Positions 23,602 to 32,919 of a stretch of DNA of 64,000 nucleotides are shown here, in pieces. A model generated the notes under the pieces. That model made no database searches, was not told the DNA's origin, and saw nothing but the letters and a program-made list of their open reading frames with translations. The DNA is from Alteripontixanthobacter sp. (lineage in GTDB: Bacteria; Pseudomonadota; Alphaproteobacteria; Sphingomonadales; Sphingomonadaceae), in the NCBI GenBank assembly GCA_039968605.1, contig JBDVPM010000008.1, forward strand, positions 62,001 to 126,000, given 5' to 3'. The position numbers were made by a program, and so were the translations under genes. Every line of letters starts with the position of its first letter. Position 1 is the first letter of the stretch.

Positions 23602-25254
23602 ATGCTACGAACCGCACGCTTCTCTCGGCAGGCAGTTGTGGCTGCTGCACTGATTTTCGTGTTCGTTGCAGTCCAGGCATTTCTGGCGGCGCGGCTGAAC
23701 ATCAATTGGGACGAGTTCTGGTTTCTTGAACGCATCTATCGCGCCAATGCAGGCACGCTGGCGGATCCGTTTCAGAACTTTCACGTCCATCTGCTGGGAT
23801 GGCTTGCCTCCTTGCCGCTGGGCGCGATCGACCAGATTGTTGCCGGGCGATTTTTCATGCTCGCATGCCAGCTGGTCGCGCTCGGCTGTCTCTTTTCGAT
23901 TAGCCTTCGCCTGACCGACCTGAAGAGCGCGCTGCTGGTCGTCGCGCTGTGGTTCGGGAGCAGCTGGTCGCTTGTGCACGGGGCCAGCTTTCGCACCGAT
24001 GCGCTGGCGGCGGCCTTGCTCATGGCAGCGCTCGCTTTGCTCTTCGCCGGCCCCCGCCGGTGGCGCAGCGTTCTGGCGGGGTGCCTGGCCGCGATAGCGT
24101 TGCTGGTCACCGTAAAAGGGGCATTCTACCTACCGGTTTTCGTGGCTGCATTCTGGCACAGTTGGCAGACATATGGCCTCGCCCAAGCGATCCGGCACTT
24201 CGCGCTTGCGGCGATTGCGCTGGCGATAGCGGGTGCGGGCCTGTGGCTGTGGCACAGTTGTGCGCTGGGCGGCTGGGTAGCGGCTGGCGAACTGAGCCAG
24301 ACAGTGGCGGTCACGGGCGGTGCAGCAAGCCGGGTGCTGGGCGAGGATGAATGGTTTCCGCGCAGCCACTACGCGCTGATCTGGTTTCAGCTTGGCCTTC
24401 CGACAGCCCTGGCAATCTTTGCAGGTGTTGCCCTGGCGGGCAGGGATTTCTTTCGCCGCGAGGACCGCTCTCTTGCGATTATCGCCGCGCTGAGCGTATT
24501 GCCGCTCCTGTCGCTGCTGTTCTATCGCAACGCCTTTCCCTATTTCTTCCCTTTTATCGTCTTGCCGGTGATGATCGCCGCGCTGCCTGCTATCCGGCGG
24601 CTAACCGCATCGCAGAGGCCGCTGACAGAGCTGACTCTCGCGGCAGTCGCCTGCGCGGTAATTCTCCAGATCGTACCTTATTGGCAAAGCGATCAAGTGG
24701 CACAGCGTGCCTACACCGCAGAGATCGAGAGGATGTTCCCTGAGCCGGTCGCCTATATTTCGCGCAGTACGATGTTGCCGGGCTATCCCAAGGCCGGGTT
24801 TTTCATGAGTACATTGGAACTGGAAAACGTTCGGCGTTCGGGAAGGCCGATCCTTGCAGAAGCGATCGAACGCGAATCGCCGCCATTGCTGCTGGTGAAT
24901 TCACCCGCCATCGCGGACGCTGTGGCCGATCGGGAGCCAGGCGAAATTACGCTGCTGCCCACCGACCGTGCGGCACTTCGCGAAAACTATATCGCGCATT
25001 GGGGCGATATCTGGGTCGCCGGCAAACGGCTTGAGGGCGGCTCGGGATCGTTCGCGGTGGTAATCGCCGGGCAATACACACTGGAATGCGTCGGCTCGCG
25101 CATGGTCGATGACCTGCCGACCGAGTGTGGGAGTGCAGTGTCGATCGACCGCGGTCTTCATCGATGGAGCGGGGGCGCGGCGGTGCTGCGATGGGGCCGC
25201 AGCGCTCCTCCCACTCGTGCCGCTCCTGCCAAACCGATCTATCATCCATTATGA
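23602..25254 (+). CDS. GT-C type integral membrane glycosyltransferase
   Basis: 550 aa, start ATG 23602 right after the upstream stop. About ten transmembrane helices. The first external loop carries an acidic motif (INWDEFWFLER) as expected for the catalytic Asp of ArnT/PMT-like GT39 enzymes. A soluble C-terminal part (from about residue 390) would be periplasmic. Probably transfers a sugar from the polyprenyl-phosphate donor made by the preceding gene to lipid A, polysaccharide or protein. Overlaps the next gene by ATGA. Confidence 0.75.
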   Translation: MLRTARFSRQAVVAAALIFVFVAVQAFLAARLNINWDEFWFLERIYRANAGTLADPFQNFHVHLLGWLASLPLGAIDQIVAGRFFMLACQLVALGCLFSISLRLTDLKSALLVVALWFGSSWSLVHGASFRTDALAAALLMAALALLFAGPRRWRSVLAGCLAAIALLVTVKGAFYLPVFVAAFWHSWQTYGLAQAIRHFALAAIALAIAGAGLWLWHSCALGGWVAAGELSQTVAVTGGAASRVLGEDEWFPRSHYALIWFQLGLPTALAIFAGVALAGRDFFRREDRSLAIIAALSVLPLLSLLFYRNAFPYFFPFIVLPVMIAALPAIRRLTASQRPLTELTLAAVACAVILQIVPYWQSDQVAQRAYTAEIERMFPEPVAYISRSTMLPGYPKAGFFMSTLELENVRRSGRPILAEAIERESPPLLLVNSPAIADAVADREPGEITLLPTDRAALRENYIAHWGDIWVAGKRLEGGSGSFAVVIAGQYTLECVGSRMVDDLPTECGSAVSIDRGLHRWSGGAAVLRWGRSAPPTRAAPAKPIYHPL

Positions 25255-26192
25255 TCGATATTCTCCTGGCCACTTACAACGGTGCGGCGCATCTCTCCGA
25301 ATTGCTCGCTTCGCTAACTGCGCAGACGCATCGCGACTGGCGGCTGATAGTGCGCGACGATGGTTCGGCAGACGAAACCCTGTCGCTTATTTCGCACTGG
25401 GCGCAGACCGCCCGGCAGCCCGTCCTGATTCTCGAAAAAGACGGTCCGGGTCAGGGGGCTTCGGCTAATTTTGCCGCTCTGCTGGCGCGTAGCGACGCGC
25501 CATATTTCGCATTCTGCGACCAGGACGATGTCTGGCTGCCGCATAAGCTGGAGACCATGCTGGCCGCAATACGCGGGATCGAGGCAGACCAGGGCAGCGA
25601 CCATCCAGTGCTCGCACATAGCGATCTGGCAGTCGTCGACGAGACGCTGAAGCCGGCCGGCAGGACGCTGTGGGAGATGCTCCGCTACGATCCGCGCCGG
25701 CCGATAGACAAGCGAAGCGCCTTGCTGGAAAACTTCATCACCGGCTGCGCGACACTGGGCAATGCCGCATTGCGAGAACGTGCTGCGCCGGTCCCCGCCG
25801 AGGCAATGATGCATGATTGGTGGGCGGCATTGGTAGCTATCTGGTTCGGTACGCTGGTCCCGGTAGAACAGCCGACAATACTCTATCGCCAACACGGCAA
25901 GAACGTCGTCGGTGCCACCGATTGGGGTGCGGCGGGGCTGATCCATCGGTTTTTGAGAATGCCGCGGCACTCGATTGGCAGGACCATTCGCGGCGTGCGG
26001 CAATCCCAAATACAGGCGGGCGCTTTTGCTGGCCGGTTTCGCTCTGAGTTGAGCGATGGGGAGTACCGGCTCGCCCTGGATTACAGCGGGCTGCCGGACC
26101 GCTCTTTCCTCACCCGCAAGTGCTTCATGATCCGCCGCCGGTTTTTCGCCAGCTACCCGGCGCGAAATGTGTTCTACTGGATGGTTATGTAG
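25251..26192 (+). CDS. Family 2 glycosyltransferase (rhamnosyltransferase-like)
   Basis: 313 aa from ATG 25251, overlapping the upstream stop. GT-A motifs: IDILLATYNGAAHLSELLAS, VRDDGSADET, and FAFCDQDDVWLPHKLE, the DQDD form typical of polysaccharide rhamnosyl- and related transferases. Cytoplasmic, peripheral membrane. Its stop overlaps the convergent gene at 26185 by eight bases. A related gene with the same DQDD motif lies at 27383. Confidence 0.87.
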   Translation: MIDILLATYNGAAHLSELLASLTAQTHRDWRLIVRDDGSADETLSLISHWAQTARQPVLILEKDGPGQGASANFAALLARSDAPYFAFCDQDDVWLPHKLETMLAAIRGIEADQGSDHPVLAHSDLAVVDETLKPAGRTLWEMLRYDPRRPIDKRSALLENFITGCATLGNAALRERAAPVPAEAMMHDWWAALVAIWFGTLVPVEQPTILYRQHGKNVVGATDWGAAGLIHRFLRMPRHSIGRTIRGVRQSQIQAGAFAGRFRSELSDGEYRLALDYSGLPDRSFLTRKCFMIRRRFFASYPARNVFYWMVM

Positions 26193-27324
26193 CGTCTTCG
26201 GCGATCGTGGCCTCCACGATCTGGCGCCACCGTTCCGCCAGCGCCGCCGCCGAGAAACGCTGCGCTATCGCATCGGTTGCGGGGCGGAAGCCCGGATCCA
26301 GCGTGGCAAAGCGGTTGACGGCGTCCAGCAATGCCGCCGGATCGCCCGGCGGTACCAATTGCACGCCTTCGTCCTGCTCACCGATCAATTCGCGCATGGC
26401 GGGGCTATCGCGGGTTATCAGCGGTTTGCCCGCAGCGATTGTCTGGAACACCTTGTTGGGGATGACGCGCGCTGCCTTTTCGCTCGTGCCGAAGATTCCC
26501 AGACACAGATCGGCCTCGGTAATCTTGTTGTTAAGCTCGTGATATTCGGTCCAGTCGGTCCAGTGCAGCCATGGTAGATCGGCATCGTCCAGCGCGCTCC
26601 TAAATGAATCCGCTTCCTGTCCGGTGCCGATGATCTCCCATTCGATCGGCAGATCGCGCGCCAACTTGGCGGCCCCCAGAATGGTGAGCACGCCGTGCAG
26701 GGGTATGAACTGGCCATAGAACAGCACACGCAGCGGTTTCGCCGCAGGGCTGGGCAACTGCGCCGCCGCTGTAAATGCATTCGGTTCCGCGCCGACGAAT
26801 ACCGCCGCCATCTTGTGCTCGTCCAGATCGTATAGATCGCGGATCATATCGGCATGGGCATCGGTATCCAGAACGATCCTGTCCGCGCAGCGGCACGCCA
26901 GTCCTTCCCAAAGGCGAATGACCCGGGCGGCGGGATGGGCAGGGCCGATCAGGCGCCGGTCCCTCACTAGCGTGTCATACAATGACAGAAATGCATCCCA
27001 GATGAGGGGCTTGCCGCGCAATTTAGCGCATAGAGCGATCATGGGCGCATCGAAGTGCCCCATATAAGGGACAATCACCGCATCGTGGTCGCCAGCACAC
27101 AGGTAGCGCCAGATCAGGCCGGGATAGCTGAATATCCAGCGCAGAGAGCGGGCTAGCCACCCGGTGGCGGTCAACTGACTTTTATCGGCCACACCGTTCC
27201 AGACGGACGCGTGAATTTCCACCACATCGTAGCCCGCATCGATCAAGGCCGCGCGCATGATACGCGTTCTGGGCTTGCCAAGATCGTAAGTCCCCCAGAG
27301 TATGACGCGCTGCGTCATATTCAC
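26185..27324 (-). CDS. GT-B family glycosyltransferase (GT4-like)
   Basis: 379 aa. The C-terminal Rossmann half shows PLRVLFYGQFIPLHGVLTIL and the GT4-type nucleotide-sugar region ADLCLGIFGTSEKAARVIPN followed by KVFQTIAAGKPLITRDSPA. The N-terminal acceptor half starts RVILWGTYDLGKPRTRIM. A retaining glycosyltransferase for surface polysaccharide assembly in the cytoplasm. It converges on the + strand GT2 gene with an eight-base overlap of their ends and is the last gene of the - strand group. Confidence 0.83.
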   Translation of the reverse strand: MNMTQRVILWGTYDLGKPRTRIMRAALIDAGYDVVEIHASVWNGVADKSQLTATGWLARSLRWIFSYPGLIWRYLCAGDHDAVIVPYMGHFDAPMIALCAKLRGKPLIWDAFLSLYDTLVRDRRLIGPAHPAARVIRLWEGLACRCADRIVLDTDAHADMIRDLYDLDEHKMAAVFVGAEPNAFTAAAQLPSPAAKPLRVLFYGQFIPLHGVLTILGAAKLARDLPIEWEIIGTGQEADSFRSALDDADLPWLHWTDWTEYHELNNKITEADLCLGIFGTSEKAARVIPNKVFQTIAAGKPLITRDSPAMRELIGEQDEGVQLVPPGDPAALLDAVNRFATLDPGFRPATDAIAQRFSAAALAERWRQIVEATIAEDAT

Positions 27325-27382
27325 GGTTTAACCCGCCGGTGGGAGGGGAGGGGCGTGAATGTCAGCGCCATCCAGCAGCCGG

Positions 27383-28384
27383 TCATGCTGCCGGCCTGGG
27401 GCGCGGGACCAGCCGAGCTGCGTGCAGCGGCAAGCCCAACGTCAACGGCCACAATTGTTTCTGGAAGAAATACCAGTCGCGGGCCGATCCCGCCAAAGGC
27501 CTCAGATTGTTTTCGAGTTTGCCGAACAATTCCCGGCGTTTGCCGATGTTGCCTTGCGTCCCGTCAGCAAAGGTTTCGCGGCACAGCGCTGCACAAAGCG
27601 CAAAGGTCGCGCGCATTTCCGGATCGAGCGCCTGGGCGCCGGCAAGGCCTTCCAGTTGCGCGGTGAAGTGCGCCTGCTTGCCTCTATAGCGAGCAAGCTC
27701 TGCCTTCAGATCGTCGACGCCGAACGTCCACGGCCGAAGCTTCTTCAGAACCGCGCCATTATGCGAATTTTCGCCATGCAGGCGGTGATAGGTGGCCGCC
27801 CCCGGGACATAGGCAATTCCGCCGGAGAACGCTGCCACCAGGCTGATGAGCCAATCGAACGGGCTTATCGATGCAAACAGGGATTGCTCCAATAACTCGC
27901 GCCGGCAGAGCATTGCATGGGCCGAAACACGCGAGCTGCGCAGGATGCTCAGCCGATCGTCGGGATGGTGAGATACGCCCAAGGCCTCCATCAGCGTTTT
28001 TCCCAGCGCCTCCCCATCGCCGTCGATCAGATGCGACGGCCCGAAAGCCATTGCACGATCCGCAATGCCGGTTTGCAGTGCCTTAAGTTTCTCCGCCCCC
28101 CAAATGTCGTCCTGATCGGCAAACGCGATGAGCGGCGCTTTCGCTTGTACAATCAATTCCAGCAACCGCGCGTTTTGGCCTCGGTTGTCATGCGATGGCA
28201 GGCGGATGACGCGGTCATCCGTGACGGCATAGCTATCGAGTATTGCTGCGCTTTCATCGCTCGACCCGTCATCCACCGTGATCAATTCGAAATCCTTCAG
28301 GCTCTGCGCCAGGATCGAGTCCATCTGTTCGCGCAGGTAACGCGAACCATTGTAAGTCGGCAGGAGGATGGAGATTGCAGGCAT
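27383..28384 (-). CDS. Family 2 glycosyltransferase
   Basis: 333 aa. ISILLPTYNGSRYLREQMDS, ITVDDGSSDESA and LIAFADQDDIWGAEKLKALQ give a clear GT-A fold with DQDD metal/nucleotide motif. Closely similar in motifs to the gene at 25251, suggesting the two add similar sugars (rhamnose-type by family trend). Between the flippase and the GT-B gene, all on the - strand. Confidence 0.87.
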   Translation of the reverse strand: MPAISILLPTYNGSRYLREQMDSILAQSLKDFELITVDDGSSDESAAILDSYAVTDDRVIRLPSHDNRGQNARLLELIVQAKAPLIAFADQDDIWGAEKLKALQTGIADRAMAFGPSHLIDGDGEALGKTLMEALGVSHHPDDRLSILRSSRVSAHAMLCRRELLEQSLFASISPFDWLISLVAAFSGGIAYVPGAATYHRLHGENSHNGAVLKKLRPWTFGVDDLKAELARYRGKQAHFTAQLEGLAGAQALDPEMRATFALCAALCRETFADGTQGNIGKRRELFGKLENNLRPLAGSARDWYFFQKQLWPLTLGLPLHAARLVPRPRPAA

Positions 28385-28420
28385 CTGATGTTTGTTTTCC
28401 CAATATCGATCGAGGCGGGG

Positions 28421-29863
28421 TCAGGCCGGCTGGGCGAATAACGCCTTCGCATCGGCGAATGCCCTGCGGAAGCTGCTCATGCGCAGGCCGAACCCGATCA
28501 GCGTATAGGTTGTAACGCCGAGTGCGACACTGGATGCGATATCGGCAATCAAAGGCATGTCCGTCCATTGCCGATAGGCCAGAACTACAGCCCCCATTAT
28601 GCAAGAGACCAGGATTATACCGGATATGTGGCGCAGTTGATCGAGCAATCCAAATCCGATCAGCGATGCGGTGTGGCGCGTGTTCAGGAACAGCCAGACC
28701 ATGCTTGCAGCCAGATAGGCCCAGGCAACCGCCTCGATCCCGTAGAAGCTGGCTGTAACCACCAGGGCGATCCCGATGGATTTCTTGGCCAGTTCGATTC
28801 TGAAGAACGTCTTGCTCATTCCCTTGGCGAGCAGCAGGTTTCCATTGGCCGATTGAAGCGGCATCAAAATTCCCGCCAGTGCCAATATGGAAACCACCGG
28901 CGCAGCTCTCTCCCATTGATCGCCATAGAGCAGTTCGACCAGTTCGGGCGCAAGCACCGCGACGCCCACGAAGGCAGGCGTACTGAAGAACATGACCCCT
29001 TCCAGACCGCGCTGCATGCCCCGGCGAAGCGCTTCTGGATCATCGGCTCTTTCGGAAAACAATGGCAGCGCGATCTTGCCTGCAAGGCCGGTAAACAGCT
29101 GGTTCGGCAGCTGCGTCAGCGCAAAGCCCCGATTGAACAGCCCAACATCGCTGGCGGAATATTGCTTGCCGACGATCAGCGCGAAACCCTGCGTATAAAG
29201 GATGTGCAGCCCCTGCGCCACGCTGACCGGCCCGGCGAAACGCAACAAGGGGGATATCGGCATGAGATCGGCGGTCAAAGCCGGCCGCCAATCGCTGAAT
29301 TTCGCAATGAGGGCCGAGTTGATCAGCGCCGCAATCATCACTTGCATCACCAGCGCCCAGATACCCCACCCCGCATAGGCTGCACAGATGGCAGCGCCCC
29401 CGCCGATCAGGCTGCTGGCCCAGCCCACCTTGGCCATTAATTTAAACTGCAGTTGCTTGTGCAGCAACGCCGACTGCACCAGTCCCATGGCGACAATAAC
29501 GGGCTGCAGCGCGAGTGCCGGCATCAGGACCGAAAGGTCGTCGAACCCATATATCGCCGCCAGAACAGGCCCGAGGCCGGCGATAGACAATGCGGCTATT
29601 ACCGAGAGGATCAGCGCGAAAGAAAAGATGCGGTTCAAATCCGCCGATTGCAGATCATGTCGTTGCACGATCAATGTGCTCAAGCCTCCACCGATCACAG
29701 CCGCCGACAGCATTATAGCCAAAGCCGCGAATGCGAACACGCCGAAATCTTCCGGGGAAAGCAACCGGGCAAGGAAGATCACGACCAGGAAGCTGACACC
29801 TTGCCGCGAAACCAGCTCTATCGTGCTCCAGATGCCGGCACTTGCAGCTCTTTCGAAGGTCAT
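28421..29863 (-). CDS. Polysaccharide flippase (Wzx/MOP superfamily)
   Basis: 480 aa, about 12-14 hydrophobic helices. The N-terminus SAGIWSTIELVSRQGVSFLVVIFLARLLSPEDFGVFAFA is the standard opening of polysaccharide-export flippases of the MOP/MATE-like clan (longer motif at residues about 8-46). Moves lipid-linked oligosaccharide across the inner membrane. Located between two glycosyltransferase genes and a sulfotransferase, so it probably exports the unit these make. Confidence 0.88.
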   Translation of the reverse strand: MTFERAASAGIWSTIELVSRQGVSFLVVIFLARLLSPEDFGVFAFAALAIMLSAAVIGGGLSTLIVQRHDLQSADLNRIFSFALILSVIAALSIAGLGPVLAAIYGFDDLSVLMPALALQPVIVAMGLVQSALLHKQLQFKLMAKVGWASSLIGGGAAICAAYAGWGIWALVMQVMIAALINSALIAKFSDWRPALTADLMPISPLLRFAGPVSVAQGLHILYTQGFALIVGKQYSASDVGLFNRGFALTQLPNQLFTGLAGKIALPLFSERADDPEALRRGMQRGLEGVMFFSTPAFVGVAVLAPELVELLYGDQWERAAPVVSILALAGILMPLQSANGNLLLAKGMSKTFFRIELAKKSIGIALVVTASFYGIEAVAWAYLAASMVWLFLNTRHTASLIGFGLLDQLRHISGIILVSCIMGAVVLAYRQWTDMPLIADIASSVALGVTTYTLIGFGLRMSSFRRAFADAKALFAQPA

Positions 29864-29889
29864 CGTGTCATGCTCGTTGCAGCCATCAG

Positions 29890-30699
29890 CTACCCGATCC
29901 TATGGTGTGAAGCCGAGAGACGTTCGAATATGCGTGCAGCCTCGCGCTCCAAAGCGGGCGCGTAGTGCAGCCTGCTCGCGGAACCACGATTCCGGCCGGG
30001 TGCCTTGGCGACGGTCTCGATCGGCTTGGGCTCGAGATCGAAGCCCCATTCGGTGATCCGGTCGATAAGCGTTTTGCTGGCGGGGATGGGATCCAGAATG
30101 ACCGGGCACCCGGTGAGCTCGATATGCTCAAGAAGCAGGCGATTATAATGAATCCATGCGCCCAGATAGCTGTTCTGGCTCTTGAACACGCCCGCCCGGT
30201 GCAAATGCCAGCGTTCCCGCAAGCTCATCTTGCCGCGCAGATTGCGGTCGCGCCTAATGAGAGACTCCACCACCTGATCGTAATGACGGACAAGGACGAA
30301 CGAATGCGCCGCTGGTAGCAGCTCTCGATAGGTGTCCAGAAATAGGCAGGTGCGCGGGTCCTTCCAGCCAAACTGCATGGGTTTGGTACGGACTAGCTGC
30401 TCGATATGCGAACGATGATCCGGTGAAACCGTGATGTTCGCATATTGGTTCTGAGCGAAACTATCCTCCCCTTCGGCATGCAGCCCCGAAGGCGGCAAAC
30501 CGTTTGCCTGAAGGATGGATTCGTGAACCGACAGGAAATCATTATCTTCGAAATGACCGAATTCATTGCCAACCCCGGCGGCCAGCAAATTCTCTCCGAT
30601 ATCGAGCCCGCATTCGCGCAGCCAGGCAGCGACCAGCGAAGTGTAACTGCGATGCATACCAAGGATCATTAGGCACTTTTGTCCGCCGTCAATCTCCAT
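29890..30699 (-). CDS. Sulfotransferase family protein
   Basis: 269 aa. The P-loop-like PAPS site is CLMILGMHRSYTSLVAAWL (about 9-27) and the 3'-phosphate region is FVLVRHYDQVVESLIRRDRN. This is the carbohydrate/N-sulfotransferase-type fold, distinct from the aryl type at 9921. Its place at the head of the - strand polysaccharide genes suggests sulfation of the exported sugar, but the acceptor is not shown by sequence. Confidence 0.75.
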   Translation of the reverse strand: MEIDGGQKCLMILGMHRSYTSLVAAWLRECGLDIGENLLAAGVGNEFGHFEDNDFLSVHESILQANGLPPSGLHAEGEDSFAQNQYANITVSPDHRSHIEQLVRTKPMQFGWKDPRTCLFLDTYRELLPAAHSFVLVRHYDQVVESLIRRDRNLRGKMSLRERWHLHRAGVFKSQNSYLGAWIHYNRLLLEHIELTGCPVILDPIPASKTLIDRITEWGFDLEPKPIETVAKAPGRNRGSASRLHYAPALEREAARIFERLSASHHRIG

Positions 30700-31014
30700 G
30701 ATCTACAGTCACCCCTCATCGCTCAACCATGATCGACTGGTCCGAATGCCGCTCATTATGGACGAAACGTGGTTAATATTGTGTTGATCGTTGGTTCGCT
30801 GGAAGCATCCCACGCGCCGGTCGCTACGCGCTGCTTCATAAAGTTATTCCCGAGATCCTATGTAATATCGTGCACTACTTAACTTGCGTATAGTTCGCTC
30901 TGTCGCGACAATAAGTTAGTTGTGATTTAGCTCACATTTGCACAGACACTTCCGGATTAATCAGCCTAGTCGCCGTGCGGACGGCATTATTACGACATAA
31001 TCGGAGGCGGTACG
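30700..31014. promoter_or_regulatory. Divergent promoter region
   Basis: 315 bp between divergent genes, AT-richer in its right half. It contains TGTCGCGACA (30901-30910, a 10-bp palindrome) and, 10 bp further on, a consensus CRP-type site. No tRNA or small gene was seen. Confidence 0.5.
30921..30936. promoter_or_regulatory. CRP/FNR-type operator
   Basis: TGTGATTTAGCTCACA: TGTGA and its exact complement TCACA separated by six bases, the consensus CRP arrangement. It lies 78 bp before the GTG of the protease-nuclease gene and 222 bp from the divergent sulfotransferase start. Confidence 0.6.
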
Positions 31015-32919
31015 GTGCGGCAGATCGATCTGGTTCGCGAAAACAGCGATAAAAAAAAATTCGAGGCGGCGGTGGAAACCGCGCTCGACCGGGCCAGGCA
31101 TGACCCGAGAACTGCCGAAGCCGATGTGGCGGGCGACGATCTGGAAGAAGCGACCGAGGTGCTGCGCGGCGCTTTGCCGAGCGCGCGGATCGACACACCG
31201 AAAAAGGCCGAGGCATCCTTCATGGCCGAAGCGATCATTCTGGAAGAATTGCGTCCCGCATGGTTTATCAAGGACGATGCCATAGAGATTGGCGGAAATT
31301 ATGACCGAATCGATCTGGTTCGCAACAATCAGGTGGAGCTGAACGAAACGGCCCGCCGTGTCGGGCGGGTGGACCTTATTTTCCACCCCACGCTGGATTA
31401 TGCCGGGACCGGCTGGCTGCTGGCGGACGATATCGCCGTGACCAATCGCCATGTGGCGCAGGTATTCGCCAGCGGTGACGGGTTTGGCCGGTGGGATTTC
31501 GCGCAAGGTGCTTTCGACCGCAAGATGGAAGCGCGGCTCGATTTCCTGCACCAGTTCGCTCAGGACGATAGCGCCAGGCGGCGCGCCGATGTGGTCGAAG
31601 TGCTGTATATCGCCGGACCGGAGGAGCCCGATTTTGCATTCTTGCGCGTGGTGCCGCCTGCCGGGATGGAGCCGGTCGAATTTTCCGATCGCCTGGTCGA
31701 ACCGGGCCAGCCCATCGCTGCCATCGGCTATCCGGCATGGGACGGGCGGCGCAACGATCCCCAACTGATGGAACAGCTGTTCGGCGGAATCTACGGCGTG
31801 AAGCGGTTCTCCCCCGGTCTGGCTCGTGCATCCAGCCGCCGTCACGTGTTCGAAAGCGATTACACCTCGCTGGGCGGTAATTCGGGTTCTGCAGTGATCG
31901 ATATCGCTACCGGCAAGGCGTTGGGGCTGCATTTCGCCGGGTTGTTCCGTGATACGAACTACGCGATAGAGGCTCCTATCGTGCAGGCGGCGTTGCGGCG
32001 GATCACCACGCAGGTGGCCGTGCCACTGGAAGGGCCGTCGGCGGATCCGGTCAGTTCCCCGGAAAGCCTGGCGGACCGTGAGGGATACCAAGCGGACTTC
32101 CTCGGCCCGGAGCTGGAAGTTGCGCTCCCCGGTTTCGGCGAGTGGCAGGATGATCTCGCGCCTGTATCGCCGGGCAATGGCAGCGAACTGAAATACACGC
32201 ATTTCTCGGTCATACAGTCGGCCTCGCGCCAGCTTCCGCTGCTCACTGCGGTCAATATCGACGGCGACAAGGCATTCAATCTCAAGCGCAAGGGCACCTG
32301 GCGGCTCGATGGGCGACTGCAGGAAGAACACCAGATCGGCAACGCGCTGTATTTCAAGAACCCGATCGATCGCGGCCATTTGGTGCGCCGGATGGATCCA
32401 GGCTGGGGCGATACGCGCGAAGAAGCCCAGCAAGGTGAGCTCGACAGCTTCCATTACACCAACAGCGCACCGCAACACGCGCATCTGAACCAGCGCGACT
32501 GGTTGGGGCTGGAGGATTACATCCTTGGCTCGGCAACCACGCGCGGGTTCAGCGCTTGCGTGATGACCGGTCCGGTCTTCCGCGACAGCGATCCCGAACT
32601 GCGCGCGCAGCCCGGTGCCGAGGGGGTCAAGATTCCGCGCGAATATTGGAAGGTCGCGGCCATGGTCAACGACGATACGGGAGCGCTTAGCGTGACCGGA
32701 TATGTGTTGAGCCAGGGCGAGATGCTGACCGGGTTGACCGAAGCGGCATTCATCCTTGGCGAATACAAGACTTACCAAGTGCGCCTGTCGCTGATCGAAA
32801 GTGCGACCGGGCTGAATTTCGGCGCGCTGAAGGATTTCGATCCGCTGGCAGGGGCCGAGGAAAGCCTGTTCGGCCAGGCAGCCTTCGAAGTGGCCGGGCC
32901 GCAGTCCTTGCAGCTTTAG
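31015..32919 (+). CDS. Trypsin-like protease fused to NUC-family endonuclease
   Basis: 634 aa from GTG 31015, with GGAGG about 8 nt upstream. Residues about 120-320 form a trypsin-like serine protease: His146 in VTNRHVAQVF, Asp206 in EEPDFAFLRV and Ser290 in GGNSGSAVID. Residues about 385-620 form a DNA/RNA non-specific endonuclease (NucA/EndoG type) with the DRGH motif at 452-455 (NPIDRGHLVRRMD) and the metal-Asn region FHYTNSAPQHAHLNQ. The N-terminal 100 residues are charged and contain EAIILEELRPAWFI, seen ahead of similar proteases. No signal peptide, so probably cytoplasmic. Could act in defence, programmed death or stress; role unproven. Confidence 0.85.
   Translation: MRQIDLVRENSDKKKFEAAVETALDRARHDPRTAEADVAGDDLEEATEVLRGALPSARIDTPKKAEASFMAEAIILEELRPAWFIKDDAIEIGGNYDRIDLVRNNQVELNETARRVGRVDLIFHPTLDYAGTGWLLADDIAVTNRHVAQVFASGDGFGRWDFAQGAFDRKMEARLDFLHQFAQDDSARRRADVVEVLYIAGPEEPDFAFLRVVPPAGMEPVEFSDRLVEPGQPIAAIGYPAWDGRRNDPQLMEQLFGGIYGVKRFSPGLARASSRRHVFESDYTSLGGNSGSAVIDIATGKALGLHFAGLFRDTNYAIEAPIVQAALRRITTQVAVPLEGPSADPVSSPESLADREGYQADFLGPELEVALPGFGEWQDDLAPVSPGNGSELKYTHFSVIQSASRQLPLLTAVNIDGDKAFNLKRKGTWRLDGRLQEEHQIGNALYFKNPIDRGHLVRRMDPGWGDTREEAQQGELDSFHYTNSAPQHAHLNQRDWLGLEDYILGSATTRGFSACVMTGPVFRDSDPELRAQPGAEGVKIPREYWKVAAMVNDDTGALSVTGYVLSQGEMLTGLTEAAFILGEYKTYQVRLSLIESATGLNFGALKDFDPLAGAEESLFGQAAFEVAGPQSLQL

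Noticed and set aside
30961-32778. 605-aa open frame on the - strand
   Set aside because: Antisense to the protease-nuclease gene with intact catalytic motifs; no family seen in the shadow frame.
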